From the NCBI GenBank assembly GCA_013396995.1, contig VWZP01008345.1, forward strand, positions 1,182,551-1,246,550: DNA of 64,000 nt, written 5' to 3'. Position 1 is the stretch's first letter. Each line of letters starts with the position of its first letter. Origin of the DNA: Dicaeum eximium (lineage: Eukaryota; Chordata; Aves; Passeriformes; Dicaeidae). Position numbers and translations under genes: made by a program. The notes below the pieces were generated by a model. The model was not told where the DNA came from, did no database searches, and saw only the letters and a program-made list of their open reading frames with translations. Positions 1 through 13,207 of this stretch are shown here, one piece after another.

Positions 1-3000
1 GAATTTTCCAATTTTTGTTTAATTACCCGAGTCACGTTTTAATAAATTAGGAAGTTGTTTCACTTCTTGTAAACAAGTCTATTTGTATGAAGTTCCATTC
101 AACTCAATTCTTACTTGAGTTTTGGGTGTCACTTTATATCAGTGTCAAGATGATGGAATTCAAATTGGTGATTAAAAACAATACCCTGAAGGATTTCATT
201 TGCTTTTAAGAACCCTGAAAATGCAAGTGGTTCAATTCAGACCTGCCAGCTAAGACAAAGTCGTTACAGTTTCTGGAAATGTGAGAGACACCAGTAATGA
301 GAGTTTTTCATCCCCACCCATGGAGGTGGGTTTAGCTCTTTGGAAATTCCCTGAAAATGCTCTTTTTTTTCATATACTTTGTGGACAGGAGAGGGCCAGA
401 AAAGAGCAGACACTATTTCAGACACGTTTTGTTTCCAGTCTTATTTTTGCTCCTTTTCAGTTGCTATTTATTCTCAGCTATTATAATAATTCCATACTTA
501 CTAAGCACCTAGATAACCAAACACAGACAGAAACAGAGATAAATAAAATATTGACGTTACCTGGACATGCTGTGCTCCTGCAGCAATAAAATAAACTATT
601 TATATTGCTTTGAATAGAAGCATAAATTATAGATCAGATAATTATACCATGTGATTGTGGGAAATAATAGGATGAAAATGAACCAAAACAAACCAGATGT
701 GTAAAGAAGTAACCTTATACTCTGCAGTGGCTTTACAAGGATTAGCTGTGAGCTACAGGAAAAAGTTCAGGTTTTGTTGATGCCAATTCTACAAACAATA
801 CTTGTTGCCTGGGCTGTATCATGTGATAGCCAGTGATGAGAGCCTGTGCTTTGAATGCTACACAGAATAACAGATTTGAAGAGGGATTTTGGTCCAGGAA
901 TTTTAGTTCAACCTCCTCCAGATCTCTAGAAAATTTGAAAAAGACATGTTAGTTTTGTGTTTGAGATGTAAGGATTTGACTAACAATTCTGCATCAATTT
1001 TCTTTTTAACATGGATATGATATTCTAAAGAATGAATTGTGTTTTGGCAATATTTTAATGAAAACTGTCTCGTATTTGGTTGAGCTATTGGCAGGTTCTA
1101 AATGAAGGCGAGCTTCAGAGCCTTGCCAGAGTAGCACATTACTGATTTTTCCTCCTTGTCCTTAAATAACCAACTCTCCAAAATGCCTGGGAGAAAAGAC
1201 AGGAGATACAGCATGCCATGAAAATCTGGCAGAAAAAGGGGGAAGGCATTCTCCACAGGTGAGGTGTTTTCACTGGTAATTCCTTGTCACTGAATATTCT
1301 CTCACATCAGAGCAGCTCCGGTAAGGAGCGATGCCGGTGGTCATGGTCACAGCTGTATCAGAATTATTCCTATCCTGTTCCCATCACTAACAGTTATGAA
1401 GACCTTTGCAAATTGCAATTCCCTTGTCCTTGAATCACCCCTGAAGTAATATCAGATCTATTTTACAAATGGGAAGCTGGAGCACAGAGAAACTAGATGG
1501 CTGTCTCTAGCTCATCCTCAATCAATGAGTATCAAATTAGCCTAATGTTCATTCAAGGGCTCAGATTTGTCTAGAAGAAAGTGTGATCAGCACCAGAAAA
1601 TGTCATTTGCTTGTCATTATGGTCAAAACGACTGCACAGCATAAAGAAATGTTCCTGCTTGTCGTGGGAGCCAAGTCACACAAGTTGTGTGTTCCACACA
1701 TGAAGTTTCACACTGCAGGGGGTCAGGTTACAGTCAGGCTCAGCTCAGCTGGGGAGAATATCTGCTCTCTCTATTCCCCCCATTAGGGGCTATTAAGATA
1801 GCTTAATGTAAGTATAATAAGACTTTTCTTTAAATTATAAATGCCGTTTTCTGGCTCCCCAGTTCCTACCACCTGTACAACAGGTAGAGAAGCTGTCACT
1901 TGCAGAAGGTCATCTCTGGTGAATCCAAATCTTTTGTCTGCTGAGACAAGGGGTACTGTGTGTCCTAATAAAATGAATGATGAAAAAAGAAGAAATAATT
2001 TTAAAAACAGAGATTCTGTCTCCAAAGCAATTATTCTACATGCTTATGGGGAAGTAACTCCCTGCAGACTATGATGCTTTGCAGGACTTCAGACCATAGG
2101 AGCACTGCAGGTTTCCCTGGCCCTATGCTTCTAAAGAAAATATATGTTAGCTAATCTCATCCTAATTGTTAATTAGTTAATCTTATTCTATGATTTACAG
2201 CACATTGGCCTCAGGTACAGTACCACAGACTCACCAAAAAGCCCCTGAAAATACCTACAGCTGCTTTCAACACCAACAAACTGCTTTTGGATATACTTGG
2301 GAGGGCAGTGGTTTCCTTTCAGCTTTTATTATCCTCCAAGGGCTATCCCAAAGACAACACTCTGAGCACTGGACATCAAGAGCCAGGGGTCAGGGATGTA
2401 TTTGTGTTAGGCTATAATCTTCTAGAGACTTTATAAAGCTTGTGGAGTCTTCTCTAACACTGCATGTTTTTCCTGTAGGTCTGCTACCAGGCTCTTTTTA
2501 TGCTGCCAACTGCACTGTTTACAGATTATGCTGAAGACAGAACAGGCACTTCCTCAGTTCAGCAGTGAGAGGGGTTTGTTCTCTGGAAGGCTTTGCTCTG
2601 ACTAAGCTATATTTTGTTCTTGAGCTTGTACCTGCAAATGTGAGAGTTTAGGTGGTAGGAGAAAAGGAAAAAAGAGCATCTATAAGCTGACATAGCTGAG
2701 GATGCAACCAAGACTCATCCAGAAGCCAGACTGAAGCCCAGTTGCCAGTGTGCAGGTGATGGATGACTGCTGGCAAGACTGGCATCCACTTAGTCTGGCT
2801 ACAGCAGCCACGGTCCCTTCCTCTATGGTATTTCCACTGTTGCATTGAAACCAGGTTGTTATTCTGTATAATTCTGTTTTCAGTCCTCTAAAATGTCAAA
2901 TGCCAAGGTTCCAAAGGGAAAATGCCAGGGAGGACAAACCCAGCCTGGCATATCTGTGTAGCTGAGACCTGGGCAGCAAGAGTCACAGGTAAAGGCTAAT

Positions 3001-6000
3001 GAAGAGACTGGAGGGGGAAGGGAGTTACTATTCTTAAAATGTACACTATGAGTGTCTTTTAGAGAGCATTTTAGAACATTTGCTAGTTGAGGGCCCTATT
3101 CTTTGATATGTGTGTGTTACACTCTCTTCATAGAGCTGATGCTGAAAGATCCCTCTGTCAGCATCAGGGCGTGCACTGCACTTGGTTTGTTCCAGTGAAA
3201 AGAATGGAAGGCAGCATAACCTGCTCACCTCTCTTGGTGGCTCATTTAAAATTAAATTGTGGCAAGGCCCCTTCTCAGTGTTACCTGATGGCTCTGAAAT
3301 CCCTGGTCAGAATAAATTCAGGTGTAGAAGTCTGCATCTACTCACAGCCTGTGTTATGATTTTCTGCATTTAGATTCTTCCCAGCATCCATCTAGGGCAG
3401 ACAGGTCTGGGTTTGGAATGGGTCAGGAATGTTTTTTGGTGTCAATTAAAGTCTTGGTGTGATGAAAAGTTTGTATCCTGTTTTGGAGTAGTGAACAGAC
3501 TATGCAGTAGTCCATGGAAGGAAGAGGAGTTTGTGGTTTTCATGTTACCTTCAGTACTTGATGCCAGATCCAGGGAATTTCTCCATGTCCTGAACTGGGC
3601 TGCCTTCTCTCTAGCCTGCTGCTGTAGAACTGCTTTTACCTCAGCAAACTGTGCAAATGGTGTGCACAGGCTGGGCTGGGTGGGGAGCTGTGTTTATGCT
3701 GTTTCTCTCAAAGGGTTTCACTTGGTCCAGTGAGGGGAGCATCCTTCAGCACTGCCAGCTGTCCCCTGGGGGCTGTGGGATGTCACTGCTGGCTTCACAG
3801 GGGGACCCAGGCATGGCTCTGGGCAATCCTTTGACCCAAAGTGAGTTTGAATACGTGCTGAGGGAGTCCCTCTCTCCTGGGAAAAGCCCTAGTGAGGAGC
3901 AGAAGGGAGAAGCAACTTCGCCATCAGCTTTCTGCTCAGGAGGAGCATTTTGTGCTTCTCAGGTGTCTGTCTGATACACATGACAGGCATGAGGAGACTG
4001 TGCTGCTGAGATTTGAAAATCCTCTGACCCTGGGATTCCTGAACAAGGGCAGATGAAATAAAGATTAATTCTAAGGCATGATGTACAAAATAACACTGCA
4101 AACAGTAGCACAGAAATGAAATCCAGTGAAGCAATATATACTTCCAAAGAAATAAAAGACAGTGCATTCCAACAGAGTGTTGTTCTGATCTCTGATTTTG
4201 CCAAATCATGTTTAAAGAACGTGAAGAAACCCAAGACAGAATAGCTGAAGATTTTTCAAATGGAATAAGGAGTGCTGCAGATGTCTCTTGTAATTGCTGT
4301 TACATATTCAGCCTGAGTTTCTCTGCTTTGAGACATATGTACAGAGATCTGAAAGGGCTGCAATAACATCTGGATGATGTTTTGGTGTCATAATGGGCTG
4401 GTAAATAACATTACTGAAAGTGAGGAATGTTGCTCTGCATATTTGTTTTTTCTGTTTCCACTCTAGCAGTTTTCAGTATTAAAAGGAAGATGCCTGATAA
4501 TGATCCATCCAAGCACTTGTATCAGATTTGCAGTGGAGTTCTCAAGGGTAAAACTCATTAATAACTAATATTTGTTCTATTAAGCTTGTTAAACTGAAGT
4601 CTGACTGACCTGGTGGAATCCTAAATCCTGAGCAAGAGTGCTGCTACTCTTCAAAGAGGTTTAGTAGCCTTGATGATAAATTGCTGGCCCTAAGGGAGAC
4701 TTGAAACGTGAGGAGCAAAAAAATGAAAGCGTGTACTTCACACAAAGCTGTCTGATGCTGATGAGAAGATGACAAGATCAGTCATTACTACCCCAGTGTT
4801 TGGAAACAAAAGGTGGGGATTCTGACCAGCACCTACCCTGACTTTTATAGCCAGGTGTATAACCAATACACAAACCAATTCTTTTCAGTGCAGTCATTGT
4901 GATGTGCCAGTTTACAGAGATGGGAGCTGTCCCCTGTACTTCAGCAGACTGTAAATGTCAGCTCTTAGCTGCAGAAATAGAAAAAATGGAGCCCTGGTGT
5001 GGTGCCCTGCATGATCATCAGCCCTTAATCTACTTAATCAAGCAGAAATAATAGAAACTGGATAATCCTGGCACCTCTGTTTTCCCTTTCTTGGAAAGGG
5101 TGTTGACTTTTTCAGCAATCCCCATACTAACGAATTTTCAGTGAGAGGAGGAAAGGGAGAAAAAGAAAATGACAGTGAGTTTGTGATTTGCATGCATTTT
5201 CCTATCACATAACTGGAGGCTAATCCCTGCTGCTCATATCAAGGTACATTCTTGTCTCCAAATATTTCACTGCATCATTTTCTTAGCATTCTGCTGAGAC
5301 ACTTTTCCTATGTTTTCAGGACTGACAGCAGAAGGGATTTTTTTTTAATTAAACAAAACTAGATACAAGAAGAGTACCATAGTATATTTAGAAAGCAGAG
5401 AGTTAAATAAAGTCTCGAGTAAAATAAACTCCACAAGCTCAAGTTAATTTCTGCTGTATGTATTTCCTTCTAATAATTGTAGCACTGCAATACAAAGGCC
5501 AAATAAATAAATAAAGGCCAACGCTCCTCTCTTTTAGGGATAAGTTAGACCTTGGCTCTGGTATAATTTTTTTCTTTACTATCTCAATGACTGAGAGCCA
5601 AACACTGCAGATTAAATCCTTCAAATTCAGCTATTTTTGTCTGAATTTTTATTTAGTCTCCTTGAAGATAATGACATGGTGCAGAGGGAAGAACAGCTCT
5701 CAGAAGTTGTAAAGTGTGGGTACAGCCAGTGCAGTGAACACACCAGGCTTTCCAGGAGCCTTGGACCTACAGAGGAGGCTGTGCCTGCACTGTCCACAGG
5801 GACCTTTGGTTAAGAAAAAACTACAAAACCCATCCTAGCTGATGGTGCTGTGACTCACAGAGCAGGGGTGAAGAGCTCCCCAGGAAGAAGGAACAGGAAC
5901 ATCCCTACATTTCTTCTGACCTGGGCAGCTCCACAAGAGATTCACATTTTTAATCCTTTGTGTATGTCCTTTCCTAGGGGTCCCATTAAAATGTTTCTAA

Positions 6001-9000
6001 ATGGGGGTGTTGCATGTTCTGATTCAAATGCAGGAGCAGGCACAAGCAGTGGCAACTCGAGGTGCATGAGGGGGCCAGTCAGGCAGATTTTCTGCAAACA
6101 CCATTAGGGCTTGCATGACTCAGTCTCTGGTGCTCTTGCCATCTCCTCCCCACATTTATTTCCAGCCCACTTCCAGTGCAGCTGAGCACATACCAGATAC
6201 TGAGGCATGCCAGCATTGGCTCTGTTTATATCAAGTCACTTTTTGGCTAATTGGCTCCATAAGTATGATTATGCATTGATAGTGTTGATGAGTGAAGTCA
6301 ACCTAATCCCAGAATATAGAGACTGACAATCTGTTTTGAGTTAAAAGATTGCTGGGAGAGCTGACACTGTTACAGGTGAACATTGGGACATTTCATTAAG
6401 AAGGGTTCAATTCTGTTGAAGTTGTAAAGTTCTGATGTGGCTGCTCTGGAACTGGTACTAAAGAATGATTTCTAGTTTCAGTTTTAGGACTACAGCATGT
6501 TATGGAGAAAGAAACTTTTTTGGCATCTTCTCTGGCAGTATTTAAGAGCTGAGACTTTTTGGAAATACAAATGGCTCAAGAGAAAGTTCAAGAATGGATC
6601 TAATTTGGTAACTAATTTCTGTGCTTAAAGCTGTCTTACAGTTTATTGTTGATGATGGTACATTTCTGATCATGGCACAATTGTTGTATCAGTCCTGTGC
6701 AAAATGAAGACTTGAGTTCCCTCAGGAGGCATTGATGCAGATGACCAACTCTTCATGGCTTCAATATGTATCATTCCTGGTTCTTCCAGACACTAATCCT
6801 CCTTGTAAATAAAACCCCCTGAGGATGGTGCTGGAAGAGGCAGTGGATTAGGAAGCAGGATTCACTTATTTTTGTGAAGTATTTTGCAAGGCACAGGTGA
6901 GACTGCAAAAAGCCTGGAGTAACCCCCATCAGACTGGGAAACTGGGTAAGCAGGAGGCTTTTGCTGAACTGAGCACAGCAGTCTGAAACCATCATGTGGG
7001 AACTTTCAGTGCAGGACGATGTAAATAGATTGCACTAGATATAAATTAGGTTTTAAGAATGTAAAATACACTACCTTTTTCAACTAATGTTTTGAAATAT
7101 GTGATTCCCTGTAAAGGAAGGCTCTTAAATTCTATGTACCTAGCAGATACACTCTGCTAGTGTACTGGTGTACTTGAAACTCCGTTAATTTTTGCAATTT
7201 TTTTCCCCAAGTATCATTGGTATAGTATGATATCATTTCTATATATATATTTGTATGCCTGGACTTAGTGTTTTCCCATTTCCAAGCTCTTGGTTTTATT
7301 TTCAGTAGCAGGGAAGCTGCATCAAATGTATTTACAGCCCATACAATCTGAGTCTTGAAGCTGTAATGCTGCAGGAAGCTGAGAGATAAGTGACATAATG
7401 TGTGATGGATGAAAGAATGAGTGCAGCCAGGGTGGTTAAACAGCTCCACAGCCATAGGTTTTTATAGAGAGACATGGGAACCATGTCTGAGGTAAAGCAT
7501 TCATTTCTGCTGCTGTTTAGATGGCAGAACTGAGAAGAGAAAATAAGACCATGGAAGAGAGTTTTTTACAGTTGGTTTCTCTGACCCTATTTAAGGTCAA
7601 AGAGACTTTCTGTGTCTTGGCACTGGCAGGGGCTGGTGCTGCCTGCTGAAATGGATTTTAACACTGGCAGAGCTGCTGCTGGCATGGCAGGGAAGGGATG
7701 GAGGGAAATGAGGGATGAAGGATAACAACTGGGGTCCTTCCCAGAGGAGCCATGAGGTTGTGTCCCAGCATTTGTGTTGTACAGGATGGACACAGGCTCA
7801 GAGGCTGCAGGGACTTCTGCTACAAACTTCAGATCATAAACTTAACTGCTTTGGTCAATTGTAAAATAATGATGAGCTGCCAAATGTCCAGTCTGGAAAG
7901 TGCTGCCATAAAATTCTCAATTGCATAAATTAAAATATCCTTGGTGAGGGTGGGGAGTGTTTATACAACAATATAAGATATTGGCAGATTTTCTTTTAGA
8001 ATAATCACAGATATAGGGAAAACTATAAAACAGCTCAAATTTAAAAGCATCAATGCTTTAAATAAATGAAGATATGTCAAGCGTGTTAGGCTCTTCAAGG
8101 ACAAGGTCCATTCACAGTCAGTGGGATTCTGTCCAAAAATCCACAATTCTCAATTATTACAGAACATTTCTAAGCTCCAGTGAATAAGGCTCTAATCAGA
8201 GGTCAAGCTTTTATAAACTAAATATACTTGGAAAATAAAAAAAGGCAACCTACAGTAAGTCATCTTGAAAGACAAACTTGGAGGAAAAAATAAATGTTGC
8301 CCTATGTGCAGAAAATATTACAACAGTTTATCTTTTTCTGTCATGATGAACCTCTAGGAAAGATGTAAAGTAAGGAAAAATAATGGTGATGACAGATATT
8401 AAGTTTAGAATTGTAGCACTTCATTTATTAGACAGCAGAAATCAAAATGCTCTAAAATGTCTGTTTTGTCTGGAGGCAAATGACTTAAAACAATCCATGT
8501 AATGGTTTATTGCACCAGTTAACATTTTGGGAAGCTCTGTATGGAGAATTTTATAAAGAAATTAGGTAAATTTTGTGTAAAGTGCACATAATGACCCTTT
8601 AGAGAGCTTAAATACGGTTGGATTTTGAAACATGAGACATGAAAAATAGATTTTTTTTATTTCTGCTGAACACTCAGGGCCTGATATGCCCTTTCTAGCA
8701 AGAAAAAGCCACGAGAATGGGATGCCCTCTCAGATAAAGAGAATAGGCCCTAGAGCCCACTTTTCCTGAGATAAATTACCAGGTAGTACCACAGGACAGC
8801 TGAACCTGCATCCCTCACTGTGTGTTAATACCTCTGCACACTTTGGCACCAGGACATTCACCAGCCTCTAGTCAGGAAATTGTAGTAAACAAGGTTTTCC
8901 TTTCTCAGGTCTAATCATCTACTAGAGCAGATGCAATGAAAACATAATTTAAAAGCCATTTTATATCCAGAACTGAAAAATAAATCTATTTACATGCAAT

Positions 9001-9192
9001 TATACAACAACTTTAAAAAATAATTTTAAAAGGCAGAGAAAGAAGAAGCCAAACAAAACTATTGTATTGGTATAATTTTCATTACCACAGTTCATGGAAG
9101 TGGCATCATACACAGTACTGGAGCAGAGTAAAGGTTTGAGCCATGAAACTGTGTTCAGAGTTATAATTGTAGCCTCCAAGTTTAAAACATAT
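1..9192. other. Intergenic DNA, no gene recognised
   Basis: Apart from the MIR-like relic near 1.4 kb, this stretch holds scattered short open frames (up to 107 codons) with no family resemblance, small AT repeats (aaataaataaataaa near 5.5 kb, tatatatata near 7.24 kb) and a 10-bp inverted repeat at 3136-3167. Nothing else could be supported. Confidence 0.6.
1385..1525 (-). repeat. MIR-like SINE relic
   Basis: The stretch attttacaaatgggaagctg followed by gagcacagagaaactag matches the reverse complement of the MIR core (CATTTTACAGATGAGGAAACTGAGGCACAGAGAGG). Flanking sequence is too decayed to set ends. The identification is by memory of the consensus. Confidence 0.55.
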
Positions 9193-9275
9193 TGGGTCTT
9201 GTCTTCTGCAGTGTAAATCAGCCTTGTCCCATTGTAAATGGAGCTGAACCCACTTACAGACACCAAGGATCTGTC
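9193..9275. repeat. Ancient palindromic repeat relic
   Basis: The sequence gtgtaaatcagccttgtccc then attgtaaatggagctgaacc and cttacagacaccaaggatctg resembles an old sauropsid palindromic repeat. That type has GGTGTAAATCAG, a central CCATTGACTTCAATGGAGC and TTACACCAGCTGAGGATCTGG. Only traces of the two arms remain. The family name is not assigned. Confidence 0.42.
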
Positions 9276-11082
9276 TCATCAGGGTCATCTGACACAATGG
9301 GCTGGAAACCGTGGCCTTTGCAAGCTCCACAGTTATTGCTGCCAAAAACTTTTCAACCTTGAGAGACTGAAAGAAATGTGTGACAAAACAACTGTACTTT
9401 TGGGATAAGGCATCTCCTAAAAAAAATCTGGTTTTCTCTGTCTGGTTGCCAAATGCTTCCTCCCACATAAGCAATTGAAAAGTCTCCTTTGAGCCACTTC
9501 TCACGAACAGCATAACTGCAGCAAAAATGTATGGTCTGAAAGCCCATCATAAGTATTTAAACAATCTATTCTCAGAATCAAGGGGAATAGCTGCTGACCT
9601 TCTCTCACAGGACAGTTCTGGCTGAATGTGGAGTTGTTGCTAAGACAGGCAGCACTTGGAAGATGAATTTTTGTCTCATCTCTTCCTGCAAACACCCACC
9701 ACACCTGAGCTCTCAGACCACCTGTGGGGCTGACCCTTATTGGGGTCATTGTTGGGTATTCCCAACAATCCAAAGTGTTTCTTTAGGTCCCTAGAAGAAT
9801 TTCATATACAGGAAAATACTAATTTGATTCATACTGGTGCCAAAAAAAATGCCTGAGAGGCAGCACTACTCTTGTTTAGTGATCTGAGACAAGGAGACAT
9901 TTAAAATTACCAGGCCAAACTCTCCAGGAAGATGGGGTAAGGTCAGAGGAGTGGCCACATCTGCTGCTCCATGGGAAATCCTACTCTTCTATGGTCTCTA
10001 GCCTAATTCAGCCAGACTTCACAAGGTTAAAACAATTGAGATGCAGGAGGACAACTTGATCCAGCAAGGGGCCATGCTAGAAAGTTGCTATAACTGCTGA
10101 AAAAGAAAAAGGAGAAAACAAAATAGGAACAGGTGTAATATGGGTCCAGGAATAGCAAAGAAGTTATTGAAGGACAATGTCTCATGCACCCTGGAGTGAA
10201 AAAGTAATTAAGGACATATCATCCTAATGGTGGCATCTAATTCAGCAGAAAGGCTCAGCACAGGGTTATCCCCTCACTAATTCCATTGGTGAACAGCTCG
10301 GGGTGAGGAGCCCCACTGGTGTGGGACATGGCTCTGGAGTTTGGGACAAGGGCTTAACAGAGAGGTGGAAAACTTTGGAGCTGGCCACAAAAAGGGCAAT
10401 AGAATTTGCCCAGCTGGTGTTTCTCTGCACTCCTGGGACAAGAGCATCTTCTCCAGGGAGCAGCTGGGCATTCCCATGTTGGCACAGCAGAGGCTGAGCG
10501 TGGCTGTGTGAGGATAACAAGCACTGATAGGACTCGTGGTGCTCTGGAAAAACAGTCTGTCTGGAAAATAATAGCTCTCAAAAAATTACCTACTCTACTG
10601 TTCAAAATTTAGACCGGCAGGAAATGGTCGTTTTACTTCACCTTTTAAAATATAAGTAAAAAAGTAAGTTTAAACTACTTTTGTCATCTGATTACAGTAT
10701 TTTTTATGCATTAAGGCTCTGTTATTGCAACATTTATATAGCTGGAGAAGTCCTAATTTATCCCTATTGATTTTAACTTTGACTTACTTTTACACTGTGG
10801 GCAAGCTTCTTCAAAAATCAATATTTTTACCTTTTGACAAATCTGCTGCAAATGCATGGTTTTCCTATCAATCCTTAACTTTTGAGTAGCAATAAAATAG
10901 ACAGGGGGAAAAGAAAAGGAAAGCTAGTCAGCACAAAAGCTTCCCTACCTTTCTTAGCATTGCTCGCAGTAAGCCTCATTAAGCATATGTGGTAAATGCT
11001 CTCTGCTAAGTGATCAGGGTCTGAATTTAAGGTCTCACTCAAAATTATGGCATTGTGGGGTATCTTATTTCTCAAACTGAGT

Positions 11083-11124
11083 AATTTAACAACACTAGGG
11101 AGAAATTTAACAACACTAGGGAGA
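11083..11124. repeat. Two-copy 21-bp tandem repeat
   Basis: The unit aatttaacaacactagggag plus a occurs twice in direct succession without a mismatch. The exactness suggests a recent local duplication. No coding frame is implied. Confidence 0.9.
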
Positions 11125-11154
11125 AACCTTCCAAGTGCACTGAACTTTAAAAGC

Positions 11155-11260
11155 ACATTAGAAGTACAGGTGACCACAACATCCTCATTTTGCAGGCAGA
11201 GGGGGAAAAGGTCTGTCAAGGTGATAGGAAGGCTGTGGAACAGAGAAGGAATTTTCTCCA
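11155..11260 (-). repeat. MIR-like SINE relic
   Basis: The plus strand reads catcctcattttgcaggcag, then aggggg, ggtctgtcaaggtgatagg and a gctgtggaacagag stretch. This follows the reversed MIR pattern of CCCATTTTACAGATGAGGAAAC, AAGGTCACACAGC and a GGCAGAGC-type stretch. It is old and divergent. Confidence 0.42.
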
Positions 11261-13183
11261 AATGGATGTGCAGCTTCAGCTTTGGGCACTGTTTGGTGGG
11301 GCACATCTGACTGTGTAGGAACAACCTTCCTCCCAGTGTGAGTCCCTAAAACTGTGCTATTGCACGGGGGCCTGGTTGCAGACAGTCCCTAAAATCTGTG
11401 GGATTTTGCTATTGATTTCAGCATACACAAAGCTCCAAAATATTTTTATACTAGTCTTTTTTTTTTAAAAAAGGGCTGCTTCCATTAATGCTTCCCTTAT
11501 GCAACATTAACATTTGTGACCAGCACTTAGCAGGTCATCTTGGGTCCCACTGACGTGTGCAGGATTAAGCAGGGTCCTAATTTTAATAATGAGAAGCTGT
11601 CAGAAAAAGAATTTCTACTGCTGTTTATTCACAAATGTAAATTCCCTTAACAGTCATTGTGGACTCTGAAGGACACCTGTTGTTGTTTAATTTCTTCCAG
11701 TAAATGCATTTATTATGATTATGTCACATTCAGAGACAGGAGTACCTCATTGCCTTTTACAGGGAGATTAGGAGGAAGGATGATGGGCACCTCAAATCCA
11801 GTTAAAAGGCAAATATCTGAAAGTGTTGCAGACTTTTGTTCTTGGGTAGAATTAATTGGACATTTTAAGGAGAAGCAGAGAGCAGGAGCTGTTACATTCA
11901 GCTGGAAAATGGCCCTTGGCTTACAGCATTTTTTGGAGATGGGAGCCCATTTCTGCATTCCACCAGAGTGAGAACAAGGCTGAGGAAAGCTTCTCTGTGG
12001 TCCCTACAGGTGCTTTTGATTGTTCCTGTTATGAGGAGCACAAAATGAGGGGTCTGAAGCCCAGCAAAATGAGGCTTTTAAATACATACTGTTATTATTT
12101 AATGCTAGTATTAATCCAGCCAGCCAGTTTCTTGCTTCCTGCTCTTACCCCACCCTGTAAGACAGCGTCCATCTACTGCAGAGTCTCTGTTCCTTTGGAA
12201 AAGTTTCTCCATCCGACAGAGAAAACAGAAAGAATAGCTAGAGAGTGCTCTGCAATTCCTCAAATGCCTGCAGTGCCAGTGGCTCCCTGGATCTGTCCCC
12301 AGGAATTTAGGATTTTAGTCTGTAGCTGCAGAGGAGGCAGGCTGGAGACAGTGCTGGCTACAAAGTCACTGGGCCACTAAAAGACATTTATTGCTCTTTC
12401 AGCTTTTAAATGCTCCCAATGGTAGGTGAAGTGTCTCCTTTATTAAAGATGCAAATGTCTTTTGAGATTACAGGCCAATCACTTGATTTCTGCTTGAGAA
12501 GGATGCCCAGGGTGCCCTAGCCCAGGTTGCAAAGCCATACTTGCAGAGGATTTGCTTTGACAAGTAAGACTGGGGAGATCTTTCCCAATTTCTAGAGGCC
12601 AAGGACACCTCCAGGCCTGAGTGATGCATGAAAATCCTGTTTTGCTGTTCATTGTTATTTCTCCTAACCAGCAGTAGCCTCTGTGAGCTGGGTATCAACT
12701 GGCTCTCAGATTTAGGGGATAGAGACCTATTGTCTGATAGTAGAGTATTACCCTCTTGATAGTTATTGATATTAGCTATATCTAAGTAATAACAAGATAG
12801 TGATGGGACTGCCTTAGTGTGAGGTATTTATATCTTACTGTTTGTATCTAATCTCATTGCATTTTGTAGGGTTTTCTGGGCTCTCTCAAAAGCTGTGCAC
12901 ACCCCTGCAGTTTCCCATTAAGCTGTGAAATGCTGTACCACTGAGACTATGTATACATCAGACAAAAAAACCCAAAATGCCTGAGGTATGAGCACCTCAG
13001 TGCTGAGCTCTGACATCAGGAGTTAAGATCTGGAGGTAGTTGCAGAAAGCATAGCCTCACTTTTGGGTTTATTTCCCACTCCAAGGACAGGATACCATTC
13101 ACACTGTTGCCCTTTTTGTTTTTAGATGCAAGCCTGAATAAAGCCAAAGAGATCTTGTTTTGCTGAAATGTTAAGCAACTTTC

Positions 13184-13207
13184 TTTTTTTTTTTTTTTTT
13201 TTTTTTT
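13184..13207. repeat. Homopolymer T tract (24)
   Basis: Twenty-four T in a row, followed by aataaaagg. On the minus strand this is a long A run, which may be the tail of an old retroposed copy. No recognisable body is attached. Confidence 0.85.

Noticed and set aside
895..960. Possible CR1 3'-tail fragment (agttcaacctcctccagatc)
   Set aside because: Only one short stretch resembles CR1. The rest does not align by eye.
3136..3167. 10-bp inverted repeat with 12-nt loop as a structured RNA
   Set aside because: The stem is short and of a length expected by chance in 64 kb; nothing else supports a transcript.
9106..9513. 135-codon minus-strand frame
   Set aside because: It overlaps the palindromic repeat relic and shows no protein family features.
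11856..12380. 174-codon plus-strand open frame
   Set aside because: No domain, no splice context, odd composition, and overlapping frames on the other strand. Treated as chance.
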